A DNA stretch of 64,000 bases from contig JBLWUQ010000006.1 of the NCBI GenBank assembly GCA_048268845.1, positions 152,552 to 216,551 on the forward strand, written 5' to 3'. Shown here in pieces: positions 1 to 7,293 of the stretch; the stretch's first letter is position 1; each line of letters opens with the position of its first letter. The notes beneath the pieces were generated by a model. That model was given only the letters and a program-made list of their open reading frames with translations. It searched no databases and was not told where the DNA came from. Position numbers and translations under genes: made by a program. This DNA is from Muriiphilus sp048268845 (GTDB lineage: Bacteria; Pseudomonadota; Alphaproteobacteria; Rhodobacterales; Rhodobacteraceae).

Positions 1-523
1 CGACGGGCGGCGCGGCAGCCTGAACCTGATGGAAGTGATGGAAAGCCCGTCACACAACCCGCTGGTGCAGCGCGGCGACATGGTCGTTCTGGCGCATGAG
101 CCGCGCAGTTTCACAATCAACGGCGCGGTCGGCCGAGGCGGCACATTCCCTTTCGAGACCGCGCAGATGTCGCTGCTGGACGCACTCGGCCGGGCTGGCG
201 GGTTGTCGGACCTGCGGGCCGATCCGACCGGCGTTTTCGTGTTCCGGTTCGAGCCAGTGGCAAAGCTCAAACGCCTTGGCATCCCCAACCTGGCCCGGTT
301 CGAGAACGACCCGCGCGGCGTGCCTACGGTCTACCAGATCGACATGCAGAACGTGCGCTCGCGCTTCTATGCGCAGAGTTTCCTTGTCCAGTCCGGCGAT
401 GCGATCTACGTGTCGAACTCCGAAACGGTGCAGACCCAGAAACTGCTGTCGCTGTTCGATCTTGGCCTCGGTTCCGGCGCCTCGCTGGTCGGGGCCGGGG
501 CGGATATCGCCGGGGCGATCTAG
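1..523 (+). CDS. Polysaccharide export protein, C-terminal part (Wza/SLBB type), truncated by window edge
   Basis: The reading frame is open to the left edge of the window, so this is the 3' part of a longer gene and the first ATG at 29 need not be the start. The visible 170 or so residues contain a soluble-ligand-binding (SLBB) fold of the kind found in periplasmic or outer-membrane polysaccharide export proteins. The cue is a segment with FTINGAVGRGGTFPF, then LLDALGRAGGL and a late SGDAIYVSNS strand. The glycine/alanine-rich C-terminus is typical of the end of such proteins. The expected role is secretion of capsule or exopolysaccharide across the outer membrane. The N-terminal lipoprotein signal and first export domain would lie outside the window. 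It converges with the ATPase operon; the 94 bp between them show no clear terminator. Confidence 0.8.
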   Translation, partial: DGRRGSLNLMEVMESPSHNPLVQRGDMVVLAHEPRSFTINGAVGRGGTFPFETAQMSLLDALGRAGGLSDLRADPTGVFVFRFEPVAKLKRLGIPNLARFENDPRGVPTVYQIDMQNVRSRFYAQSFLVQSGDAIYVSNSETVQTQKLLSLFDLGLGSGASLVGAGADIAGAI

Positions 524-617
524 GGGGCAGGCTCCCGGCGCTGCGACCGGGTGCGTGGTGCGGAAGGTCTGACCGGGGCGAGGAGCGTCGCGCGCGCCTT
601 GGGCTGCGCTGCGTGCG

Positions 618-1526
618 TCAGGCGTCCTTTTTCTTGCGCTTCTTTCGTCGGTCACGATCCTTCAGCGCCTCGAATCCGATGATCACGTCCAGCAGTTCAG
701 TGGTGATCTCGCTCTGGCGGACGGACCGCGTCTCGGCGGTCAGCTCGTCCAGTTGCTCGTCGACCGATTGCTCGGCCTGGCTCATCCGCGCAAGGCGTGC
801 GGCGTTCTCGGTCACCAGCGCCTCGGCGGCGGCGCGAAACAGGTCGGCGAACAGATAGCTGCGGATCAGCGCCGCCAGAAGCCGGTCGGGCGGAAGGCTG
901 AACCGGGGTAGGCTTCGCGAGGTCCAGGGGCGTTTGGCAAGCGCGCCGATCAGGACCGGATCGAGCGGCAAAAGACACTTTGTTTCAGGTGCTTGCTGAC
1001 CATAGGCGGTGCGTTGCATGAACACCATAGACACGGTGATCGCGCCGGATGCGCTGGATCGGCGGACCGCGTCAAGCCGGGTGATCAGGCTGCTGGCCAG
1101 ACGCGCCAAGCCGTCGGCGGTTGCGGGTGGCAACAATGTTTCCTCGGGTGGGATGCCCTGCCCGATCAGCGCGTCCTCCATCTGCGCGCCGACGCAGATC
1201 ACCCGCGTGGCCTGCGAGTCATCCATAGCCAGCGCGACCTCTTCGGCCAGAACCTCGTTGTAGTTGCCGCACAGCCCGTGGTCGGAACCGAAGGCGATGA
1301 TGACCGGCACCGCGCCTCGGTCCGGTTCGACCGGCAGCGGGCCGTTGCGATGCAGGAACGCGTGGAAGCCGTCGAGCACCGTTTCGCGGTAAGCCTCGAT
1401 GGCGTGGGCGGCCTGTTCATAGGGGCGGGCGTTGATCGCCGACATGGTCTTCATCGTGCGCACGATGCCGCGAATGCTGCGCATCGTCTCGGTGCGGTGT
1501 GTCAGGAGTTCAAGCGTCTGCGCCAT
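618..1526 (-). CDS. atpG: N-ATPase gamma-type subunit (AtpG)
   Basis: Last gene of the N-type ATPase operon, about 302 residues. The central-stalk gamma subunit turns with the c-ring and drives conformational change in the alpha3beta3 head. The N-terminal helix (LELLTHRTETMRSIRGIV...TMKTMSAINA) matches the gamma coiled coil, and the C-terminus again carries a long helix (QSEITTELLDVIIGFEAL) followed by a run of Lys/Arg. The ATG at 1526 is chosen because the homology begins there; the frame could extend upstream, but that would lie inside atpA. It overlaps the atpA stop by 17 bp, which implies translational coupling. The sequence is divergent from housekeeping gamma, as expected for this family. 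Confidence 0.88.
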   Translation of the reverse strand: MAQTLELLTHRTETMRSIRGIVRTMKTMSAINARPYEQAAHAIEAYRETVLDGFHAFLHRNGPLPVEPDRGAVPVIIAFGSDHGLCGNYNEVLAEEVALAMDDSQATRVICVGAQMEDALIGQGIPPEETLLPPATADGLARLASSLITRLDAVRRSSASGAITVSMVFMQRTAYGQQAPETKCLLPLDPVLIGALAKRPWTSRSLPRFSLPPDRLLAALIRSYLFADLFRAAAEALVTENAARLARMSQAEQSVDEQLDELTAETRSVRQSEITTELLDVIIGFEALKDRDRRKKRKKKDA

Positions 1527-3039
1527 CGGCCTCTGCCCTCGTCGCCATCGCCTGTCGGGCCAGGTCCACGACCCGCGCGCGCGTCTCATCGGTCAGCTTG
1601 CCGTCCTCGGCAAGAAGCGCCGTCAAACCGCAATCGTCGGCCCGGATCGCCGCGCGGATCACATTCATGGCGGGCGCGACCTGCTTTTCGTCCAGATCGT
1701 CCAGCAGACCCTCCATCGCGGCCAGCAGCACCGCAAGCTGTTCGGTGGCTGGCATCGGATCACGCTCGGGCTGGCGCAGCGCCGCGCGCACGGCGGCACC
1801 GCGCGCCAGACGGGCGCGCGTGGCCTGATCCAGCCTTGTGCCGAACCGGGCAAACCCCTCGAGCTCCTCGAACTGCGACAGCGTCACCCTGAGGTTGCCC
1901 GCGACTTCGCGGAACGCGCGGGCCTGTGCCTTGCCGCCGACGCGGCTGACCGACACGCCCAGATCGACGGCGGGAAACTGGTTCTTGCGCACGAGACCGG
2001 GCGACAGGTAGATCTGGCCGTCGGTGATCGAGATCAGGTTGGTCGGGATATAGGCCGACAGGTTCTCGGCCTGCGTTTCGACCACGGGCAGCACGGTGAT
2101 CGAGCCGCGCCCGCCGGTGAACTGGCCGGCGCGTTCCAACAGCCGCGCGTGGACATAGAAGATGTCGCCCGGAAACGCCTCGCGCCCCGGTGGGCGGCGC
2201 AAGAGCAGCGACAATTCGCGGTAGGCGTGGGCGTGGCGGGTCAGATCGTCCATCACCACCAGCACGTCGCGGCCCCTGGCGGCGAAATACTCGGCCATCG
2301 ACATCGCGGCATAGGGCGCGATGTAGACCAGCCCCGGCGCGTCCTCGTCGCCGGCGGCGATGACGATGGAATTGTCCATCATTTCGCCATCGCGCAGCGC
2401 ACCGATCACGCTCGCCACCGCGTCGCCACGCTGGCCGATGGCGCAGTAGATGCAGATCACGCCGGTGCCCTGCTGATTGAGGATCGTATCGACCGCGATC
2501 GAGGTCTTGCCGGTCTGGCGGTCGCCGACGATCAGTTCGCGCTGTCCCATCCCCACCGGGACGGCAGCGTCGATCGCCTTCAGCCCGGTCGCGAGCGGGC
2601 GCTCCACGGCGGAGCGGTGCAGGATATCCGGCGCCTCGACCTCGATCGGATGCAGGATACCCGCATCGACCGGCCCCAATTCGTCGCGCGGCTGGCCCAG
2701 GGCATTCACGACCCGGCCCAGAAGCGCGGGGCCGACCGGGACACTGACGACCTGCCCGGTCCGCCGCACATCCTCGCCCAGGCGCAGGTCATCCGACGGG
2801 CCAAGCAGCACGACACCCAGCCGGCCCGGCTCCAGATCGAAGACGATCCCGCGCACGCCCGAGGCGAACTCGAGCAACTCGTCCGACAGCGCCCGCGCAA
2901 GGCCGGTGACGATGGCGATTCCGTCTCCAACCTCGGCCACGCGGCCGATCTCGCTGACCTGCGGCGCGGGAGGAGGACTGTCCAGCAGCGCCTGCACCAG
3001 ATCACGCGTGGTAAGGCCCGCGCCGGCATCATGCGGCAT
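1510..3039 (-). CDS. atpA: N-ATPase alpha subunit (AtpA)
   Basis: Alpha subunit of the catalytic head, 509 residues, close to the family length. It carries a Walker A motif GDRQTGKT at residues 172-179, followed by the nucleotide-binding core with MAEYFAARGRDVLVVMDDLTRHAHAYRE and the arginine-finger region LISITDGQIYLSPGL...VSRVGGKAQ. The N-terminal part is shorter and more divergent than in F-type alpha. This fits N-ATPases, where no delta subunit docks there. The gene starts inside the end of atpF (11-bp overlap) and its stop lies inside the atpG start. Together with beta it forms the ATP-hydrolysing hexamer on the cytoplasmic side. Confidence 0.95.
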   Translation of the reverse strand: MPHDAGAGLTTRDLVQALLDSPPPAPQVSEIGRVAEVGDGIAIVTGLARALSDELLEFASGVRGIVFDLEPGRLGVVLLGPSDDLRLGEDVRRTGQVVSVPVGPALLGRVVNALGQPRDELGPVDAGILHPIEVEAPDILHRSAVERPLATGLKAIDAAVPVGMGQRELIVGDRQTGKTSIAVDTILNQQGTGVICIYCAIGQRGDAVASVIGALRDGEMMDNSIVIAAGDEDAPGLVYIAPYAAMSMAEYFAARGRDVLVVMDDLTRHAHAYRELSLLLRRPPGREAFPGDIFYVHARLLERAGQFTGGRGSITVLPVVETQAENLSAYIPTNLISITDGQIYLSPGLVRKNQFPAVDLGVSVSRVGGKAQARAFREVAGNLRVTLSQFEELEGFARFGTRLDQATRARLARGAAVRAALRQPERDPMPATEQLAVLLAAMEGLLDDLDEKQVAPAMNVIRAAIRADDCGLTALLAEDGKLTDETRARVVDLARQAMATRAEADGADA

Positions 3040-3805
3040 CGGTCGACCCCTGCGTCACCTGTGTCGTGGCCCGTCCGGCCCGGTCCTCCAGCACCGCCTC
3101 AAGCCCGTCGAGATAGCTGTCCAGCGTCCACCCGACCTGCGCACCGCCCAGCCGCAGGTTCAGGCCCGGACCGAGCGACGGGTCGGTGTCAAAGCGCAGC
3201 GTGAAACCGGGCAGGACCGAGGCGGCCTCGTTGATCAGGCGCTCGGTGGCGTCGGGGGGCAGCGGATCGCGGGTCAGCACCACCGCCTCGCGGCTGTCGC
3301 CGGCGGCCTCGCGCAACTCGTCTGCGACCTCGCCCAGCCGGGTCACGGTATGGGCGACGATGCGTTCCTCCAGCGTCTCGTCGGCAAGATCAGACAGCGC
3401 CTTGCGGGTAAGCGACAGCAGCGCCTCGGCACCGCTTCGGTGCAATTCGGCGGTGTATCTGCGCGCCTCCTCGGCGCGCTGCGCCTCGCGCTCGGCCTCT
3501 TCCCGTGCCAGGCGTTTGCGGGTCTCGGCCAGAACCGCGTCGCGTTCGGCCTCGGCGGCGGCGCGGGCCTCGTCCAGCACACCGGCACGCCCGGCGCGCA
3601 ACTTGGCGATCTGCGCCTTGTGCTCCGCCTCTGCGATCTCGGCAGCCTCGCGGATCTTCGCGGCCTCGGCCATCCGGTCGGAAATCTCCTTTTCACGCGC
3701 GTCGATCCCGTCGAGGACCGGGCGATAGAGAAACCGCTTCAGCAGCCAGATCAGCACCAGGAAGTTGACGATCTGCGCGCCGACCGTGATCCAGTCGATC
3801 GACAT
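3029..3805 (-). CDS. atpF: N-ATPase b subunit (AtpF), long form
   Basis: Peripheral-stalk b subunit, 258 residues, clearly longer than the roughly 160 of a usual F-type b. One N-terminal membrane helix (VGAQIVNFLVLIWLLKRFLY) is followed by a charged coiled coil of about 110 residues rich in Ala, Glu, Arg and Lys. After that comes a globular C-terminal segment of about 90 residues. No delta gene (atpH) is present in this operon, and N-ATPases as a family lack it. The extra C-terminal domain may therefore take over its role in linking stalk to head; that is inference. The ATG at 3805 sits 2 bp after the atpE stop codon. The stop region overlaps atpA. Confidence 0.9.
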   Translation of the reverse strand: MSIDWITVGAQIVNFLVLIWLLKRFLYRPVLDGIDAREKEISDRMAEAAKIREAAEIAEAEHKAQIAKLRAGRAGVLDEARAAAEAERDAVLAETRKRLAREEAEREAQRAEEARRYTAELHRSGAEALLSLTRKALSDLADETLEERIVAHTVTRLGEVADELREAAGDSREAVVLTRDPLPPDATERLINEAASVLPGFTLRFDTDPSLGPGLNLRLGGAQVGWTLDSYLDGLEAVLEDRAGRATTQVTQGSTDAA

Positions 3806-3807
3806 GT

Positions 3808-4098
3808 CTAGCCGCCCGTGCCGGGTGCCGCTGCTTCCAGCGCCGCATTCCAGAACGGATTGGCAAACAGCAGGATCATGGCGACGACGAAACAGTAGAT
3901 CGCGGTGGATTCGATCATCGCGAGGCTGACGAAAAGGGTGCGCGACAGGGTCGATGCCGCATCCGGCTGTTGCGCGATGGCGTTGAGCGCGCTCGAGGCC
4001 GCACGGCCCTCGCCAAGTGCCGGGCCCATTGCGCCGAACGAGACGGTAAAGCCCGCCGTGAGGATCGAGATTGCGGCGATGATGGCAAGATCGGTCAT
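3808..4098 (-). CDS. atpE: N-ATPase c subunit (AtpE), rotor ring proteolipid
   Basis: Hairpin proteolipid of 96 residues forming the membrane rotor ring. Helix 1 includes VSFGAMGPALGEGRAAS, the loop carries the conserved AQQPDA, and helix 2 has the ion-binding site LAMIESTAIYCF. Residues E63, S64, T65 and Y68 match the ligand pattern known from sodium-binding c rings. Helix 1 also carries a second carboxylate, E30, at the position where sodium F-ATPases have Gln. A characterised N-ATPase ring of this family (Burkholderia pseudomallei) was reported to be proton-specific with a large ring, so ion choice cannot be read safely from the motif. Overlaps atpB by 4 bp. Confidence 0.95.
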   Translation of the reverse strand: MTDLAIIAAISILTAGFTVSFGAMGPALGEGRAASSALNAIAQQPDAASTLSRTLFVSLAMIESTAIYCFVVAMILLFANPFWNAALEAAAPGTGG

Positions 4099-4796
4099 GT
4101 CTGTTCCTTTGTGTTTTTAGCATCGTCCTGTGGCGCCGGGGCCGTGGCGGACGAGATGTAGACAGTGGCGAGAATGGCGAAGATGTAGGCCTGAATGACG
4201 CCGGTCAGCAGGCCCAGCATGTCCATCACGACCGGAAAGAAGAAGGGGGCGACCCCCAGCAGGATCGCGGCGATCACCGCGCCGCTCATGATGTTGCCGT
4301 AGAGCCGGATGGCGAGCGAGATGCCGCGCGAGAACTCACCGATGATGTTGAACGGCAGCATGAAGACGGAGGGTTCCAGATAGGTGCGCAGGTAGCCGCG
4401 CACACCACGGCTGCCGATGCCGAACATCGGCACCGCGACCAGAACCGACAGCGACAGCGCCGCCGTCGTCGACAGCGAGGCGGTGGGGGAGTCGAAACCC
4501 GGCACCACCGTCAGCAGGTTCGAGACCACGATGAACAGAAACAGCGTGCCGGTGAAATAGAGCAGCCGCCCGTCGCGGCGCTGCGAGATCTCCTCGATCT
4601 GGCTCTGGATCAGGCCGACGATCACTTCGAGCGTGGTGCGCCAGCGGTTCGGCGGAACATCCGGGCGCAGGTTGCGGGTGATCAGCATGGATGCACCGGT
4701 GAGAAGCGCCATGATCACCCAGGTGTTGACGATCGTGGCGTTGATGGCGATGCCGCCCAGGGTGAAGATGATGCTTTCGTCGGGGGTCAGTTCCAT
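4095..4796 (-). CDS. atpB: N-ATPase a subunit (AtpB), stator channel
   Basis: Integral membrane a subunit of about 233 residues with five or six predicted membrane helices. The essential stator arginine lies in SLAIRLYGNIMSG, at about residue 164, equivalent to the arginine that separates the two ion half-channels. The final helix has GVIQAYIFAILATVYI, also typical. The ATG at 4796 overlaps the atpR stop as TGATG; a GTG three bases further upstream (4799) is an alternative. It works with the c ring to pass ions across the cytoplasmic membrane. The stop codon overlaps the atpE start by 4 bp. Confidence 0.93.
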   Translation of the reverse strand: MELTPDESIIFTLGGIAINATIVNTWVIMALLTGASMLITRNLRPDVPPNRWRTTLEVIVGLIQSQIEEISQRRDGRLLYFTGTLFLFIVVSNLLTVVPGFDSPTASLSTTAALSLSVLVAVPMFGIGSRGVRGYLRTYLEPSVFMLPFNIIGEFSRGISLAIRLYGNIMSGAVIAAILLGVAPFFFPVVMDMLGLLTGVIQAYIFAILATVYISSATAPAPQDDAKNTKEQT

Positions 4797-5089
4797 CACG
4801 CGGCCTCATGCGCCGACCGGGGCCGGGCGAAGGCGATGATGCCGAAGCGCACGACCAGGAAGGCCAGCGCAAAGCCCGCAAGGGATGCCGCCCCCTGCCC
4901 CGCCACCAGCCAGCCGACCGCCAGCAAGGCACCGATGCGGATGGCGCCGCTCAGGAGCAGCACCGGCGTCGGGCGTCGCGCGCGCAGGGCAAGACGCATG
5001 CCCCAGGCCAGCCCGGCAAAGAACAGCGCGCTTGCAAGCGCACCCGCCAGCGCGCCGAGCCCCAGCATGATCCAGTCAATCGCAATCAT
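4796..5089 (-). CDS. atpR: N-ATPase accessory membrane protein AtpR
   Basis: Small membrane protein of 97 residues with about three hydrophobic helices (IMLGLGALAGALASALFFAGL, a middle GAIRIGALLAVGWLVAG helix, and FALAFLVVRFGIIAF). AtpR is one of two extra membrane proteins found only in N-ATPase operons. It contains charged residues within membrane helices, here R and FVVRF-like positions, and has been proposed to interact with the c subunit during ring assembly. The start at 5089 gives a 4-bp ATGA overlap with atpQ. The position between atpQ and atpB matches the canonical atpDCQRBEFAG order. Confidence 0.88.
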   Translation of the reverse strand: MIAIDWIMLGLGALAGALASALFFAGLAWGMRLALRARRPTPVLLLSGAIRIGALLAVGWLVAGQGAASLAGFALAFLVVRFGIIAFARPRSAHEAA

Positions 5090-5373
5090 TTTTCGCCTCC
5101 TTCCTTGCCGATCCAGCCCCAGGCGATGACCGCGCCCACCACCACCCCGCCAAGCAGCAGCGCGATGGTCCATGAAAAATCCTGCGGCGCCACGCGGTCG
5201 AGCCACATCCCGAGAAACGCGCCGCCCACCGTCGGCACCGCGATTGACCAGCCGATCATGCCGAAGGTGCCGATGCCGCGCAGCGGGCTTGGCCCCGGAT
5301 CGTCGCGCGCCGCCTTCATGCGCCGCGCGCGCTGGCCGATATCCTTGGCCGACTTGTCATCCTTATCGCTCAT
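5086..5373 (-). CDS. atpQ: N-ATPase accessory protein AtpQ (AtpI-like)
   Basis: A 95-residue protein with a charged N-terminus (about 35 residues rich in Asp, Lys and Arg) and two membrane helices (GMIGWSIAVPTVGGAFLGMWL and WTIALLLGGVVVGAVIAWGWI) joined by a short loop. It resembles AtpI, the so-called gene 1 product of F-ATPase operons, which helps assemble the c ring. In N-ATPase operons this gene is called atpQ. Start and stop both overlap their neighbours by 4 bp (atpC upstream, atpR downstream), so it should be made in step with the other subunits. Confidence 0.88.
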   Translation of the reverse strand: MSDKDDKSAKDIGQRARRMKAARDDPGPSPLRGIGTFGMIGWSIAVPTVGGAFLGMWLDRVAPQDFSWTIALLLGGVVVGAVIAWGWIGKEGGEK

Positions 5374-5780
5374 GGGCGTGGCTTTCGGAGGCTGGCGAAC
5401 CGTCGCACCATGTCGGCCTCAAGGCGCGACAGGGCGGCACGCGCGACTTTTTCCTCGTCTTCGAGGCTCGCGAAACTGTCCGCGACGGTATCGCGCAAGG
5501 CGTCCAGATCGTCGCTCTCCACGCCGCGGCGCACCACCACGTCGAGCTTGTGGCCTTTCTTGACCAGCAGCCCTTCGTCGATGCCGAAAATCCGCTCATG
5601 CCCGTCCGGCTGGGTGATCAGCAGGACCGATGCGACCAGTTCGGTCACGAAATCCACATGGTTGGGCAGAATGCCGAACCCGCCATCGGCCGCTTCGCCG
5701 CGCAGACCCACCGCCGCCCCTTCGAACAGCACCCGCGAGGGCAGCCGCAGACAGACCTGCATTTGCGCCGCCATGCTCAT
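5370..5780 (-). CDS. atpC: N-ATPase epsilon subunit (AtpC)
   Basis: Epsilon-type subunit of 136 residues. The N-terminal beta-sandwich is recognisable from LRLPSRVLFEGAAVGLRGEAADGGFGILPNHVDFV and from FGIDEGLLVKKGHKLDVVVRRG. The C-terminus is a helical hairpin that in F-type enzymes can brake ATP hydrolysis. It sits second in the operon directly after atpD, the arrangement that distinguishes N-type operons (atpDC first) from housekeeping ones (atpAGDC). Start and stop overlap neighbours by 4 bp each. Confidence 0.93.
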   Translation of the reverse strand: MSMAAQMQVCLRLPSRVLFEGAAVGLRGEAADGGFGILPNHVDFVTELVASVLLITQPDGHERIFGIDEGLLVKKGHKLDVVVRRGVESDDLDALRDTVADSFASLEDEEKVARAALSRLEADMVRRFASLRKPRP

Positions 5781-7165
5781 GCCGCACTTGCCTTCACTTC
5801 GGAAAGCGCGCCGATCATGTAATAGGCGCTTTCCGGCAGGTCGAAACTGGACTGGGCCAGGATCTCCTCGCAGCCGTCGAGCGTTTCGGCAATCGTCACC
5901 AGCCGCCCCGTGGTTCCCGCCGAAGCGGTCACGGTGAAGAACGGCTGGGTCAGGAACCGCTCCAGCCGGCGGGCGCGCGCGACGGTGGCGCGGTCATGGG
6001 CTGACAATTCCTCGATGCCCAGCATGGCGATGATGTCGCGCAACTCCTCGTATTCCGCCAGCGTCCGGCGCACCGCGCGGGCGATGTCGTAATGCCGTTG
6101 CCCCACGACCCCCGGCGTCAGCATCACCGAGGTCGAGGCCAGCGGGTCGACCGCCGGATAGAGCCCTTCGCTGGCACGTTTGCGCGACAGCACCACCGAG
6201 GCCGACAGGTGCGAAAAGATATGCGCCGCCGCCGGGTCGGTGAAATCGTCGGCGGGCACATAGACCGCCTGGATCGAGGTGATCGAGCCCTTGCGGGTTG
6301 AGGTGATCCGTTCCTCCAGCGCCGCAAGCTCGGTCGCCAGTGTCGGCTGGTAGCCCACCCGCGACGGCATCCGGCCCAGAAGGCCTGACACTTCGGACCC
6401 CGCCTGCACGAACCGAAAGATGTTGTCGATCATCAGAAGCACGTCCTGGCCGCGATCGTCGCGAAAATACTCGGCCATGGTCAGGGCCGAATGGCCGATG
6501 AGGAAGCGCACGCCCGGCGCTTCGTTCATCTGGCCAAACAGCATCACCATCTTGTCGCGCACGCCCGCCTCGCCCATCTCGCGCCACAGCTCCTCGGCCT
6601 CGCGCGAGCGTTCGCCGATGCCGCAAAACAAGCTGACGCCGTGGTGATGCTCGACCGTGTTGTGGATCAACTCGCTGAGCAGAACGGTCTTGCCTACGCC
6701 CGCGCCACCGAACAGGCCGGTCTTGCCGCCGCGTTCGATCGGCGACAGCAGGTCGATGGCCTTGATCCCGGTCTCCAGCACCTCGGCGCGCAGCACGCGT
6801 TCCGACAGGGGTGGTGGTGGCCGGTGGATCGGGCGATGCGCGCTCGCCACCGGGGGCGGCAACCCGTCGAGCGGTTCGCCGAAGATGTTCAGCATCCGGC
6901 CCAGCACCGCCTCGCCCACCGGCACCTCGATCCCCTTGCCACTGGCCGTGACGCGCACGCCCAGCCCCAGCCCGCGCACCGAGCCGAGCGCGATGCAGCG
7001 CACGACGCCTTCGCCGACCAGCGAGGCAACCACCAGCGCGATGCCGCCGGCATGAACCAGGGCGTTGATGCGTGGCGCCTTGCCGGAAAAGGCAACGTCG
7101 ACGACACCGCCACGCACCGCGACGACGGTTCCGGCGTCATCGCCTGTTTCGGTCCGATCCTTCAT
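5777..7165 (-). CDS. atpD: N-ATPase beta subunit (AtpD), catalytic
   Basis: First gene of the operon; catalytic beta subunit of 462 residues. Walker A is GGAGVGKT at residues 153-160, the catalytic Glu region is CGIGERSREAEELW, and the Walker B strand is DVLLMIDNIFRFVQAGSEVSGLLGRMPS. VYVPADDFTDPAAAHIFSHL and the C-terminal helical domain are also present. Overall length and motifs fit a functional ATPase head. The ATG at 7165 has only a weak purine-rich ribosome site (GGAAGG about 13 bases upstream). An Fnr-like palindrome lies about 96 bp upstream in the 128-bp gap to the glucan synthase gene, suggesting oxygen-dependent control of the whole operon (inference). Confidence 0.96.
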   Translation of the reverse strand: MKDRTETGDDAGTVVAVRGGVVDVAFSGKAPRINALVHAGGIALVVASLVGEGVVRCIALGSVRGLGLGVRVTASGKGIEVPVGEAVLGRMLNIFGEPLDGLPPPVASAHRPIHRPPPPLSERVLRAEVLETGIKAIDLLSPIERGGKTGLFGGAGVGKTVLLSELIHNTVEHHHGVSLFCGIGERSREAEELWREMGEAGVRDKMVMLFGQMNEAPGVRFLIGHSALTMAEYFRDDRGQDVLLMIDNIFRFVQAGSEVSGLLGRMPSRVGYQPTLATELAALEERITSTRKGSITSIQAVYVPADDFTDPAAAHIFSHLSASVVLSRKRASEGLYPAVDPLASTSVMLTPGVVGQRHYDIARAVRRTLAEYEELRDIIAMLGIEELSAHDRATVARARRLERFLTQPFFTVTASAGTTGRLVTIAETLDGCEEILAQSSFDLPESAYYMIGALSEVKASAA

Positions 7166-7260
7166 GCGTCACTCAGCCTTCCCGTATTCCGTCCGTCCCG
7201 CCGGACATCGCCCCGGCCCGCTCTCGTCGCGGACCTTCCGTCATTGCGTCAGCCACCGCA

Positions 7261-7274
7261 TTGATCTGTATTAA
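7261..7274. promoter_or_regulatory. Fnr-like site upstream of the N-ATPase operon
   Basis: The 14-mer TTGATCTGTATTAA, read on the minus strand as TTAATACAGATCAA, differs by one base from the Fnr/FnrL consensus TTGAT-N4-ATCAA. It lies in the only intergenic gap before atpD, which runs from 7166 to 7293. I do not see a convincing -10 box at the class II distance from it, so the promoter geometry is uncertain. A second, better supported Fnr-type site occurs before the phasin gene. Confidence 0.5.
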
Positions 7275-7293
7275 ACCCTTCGGCATTTGTCGC

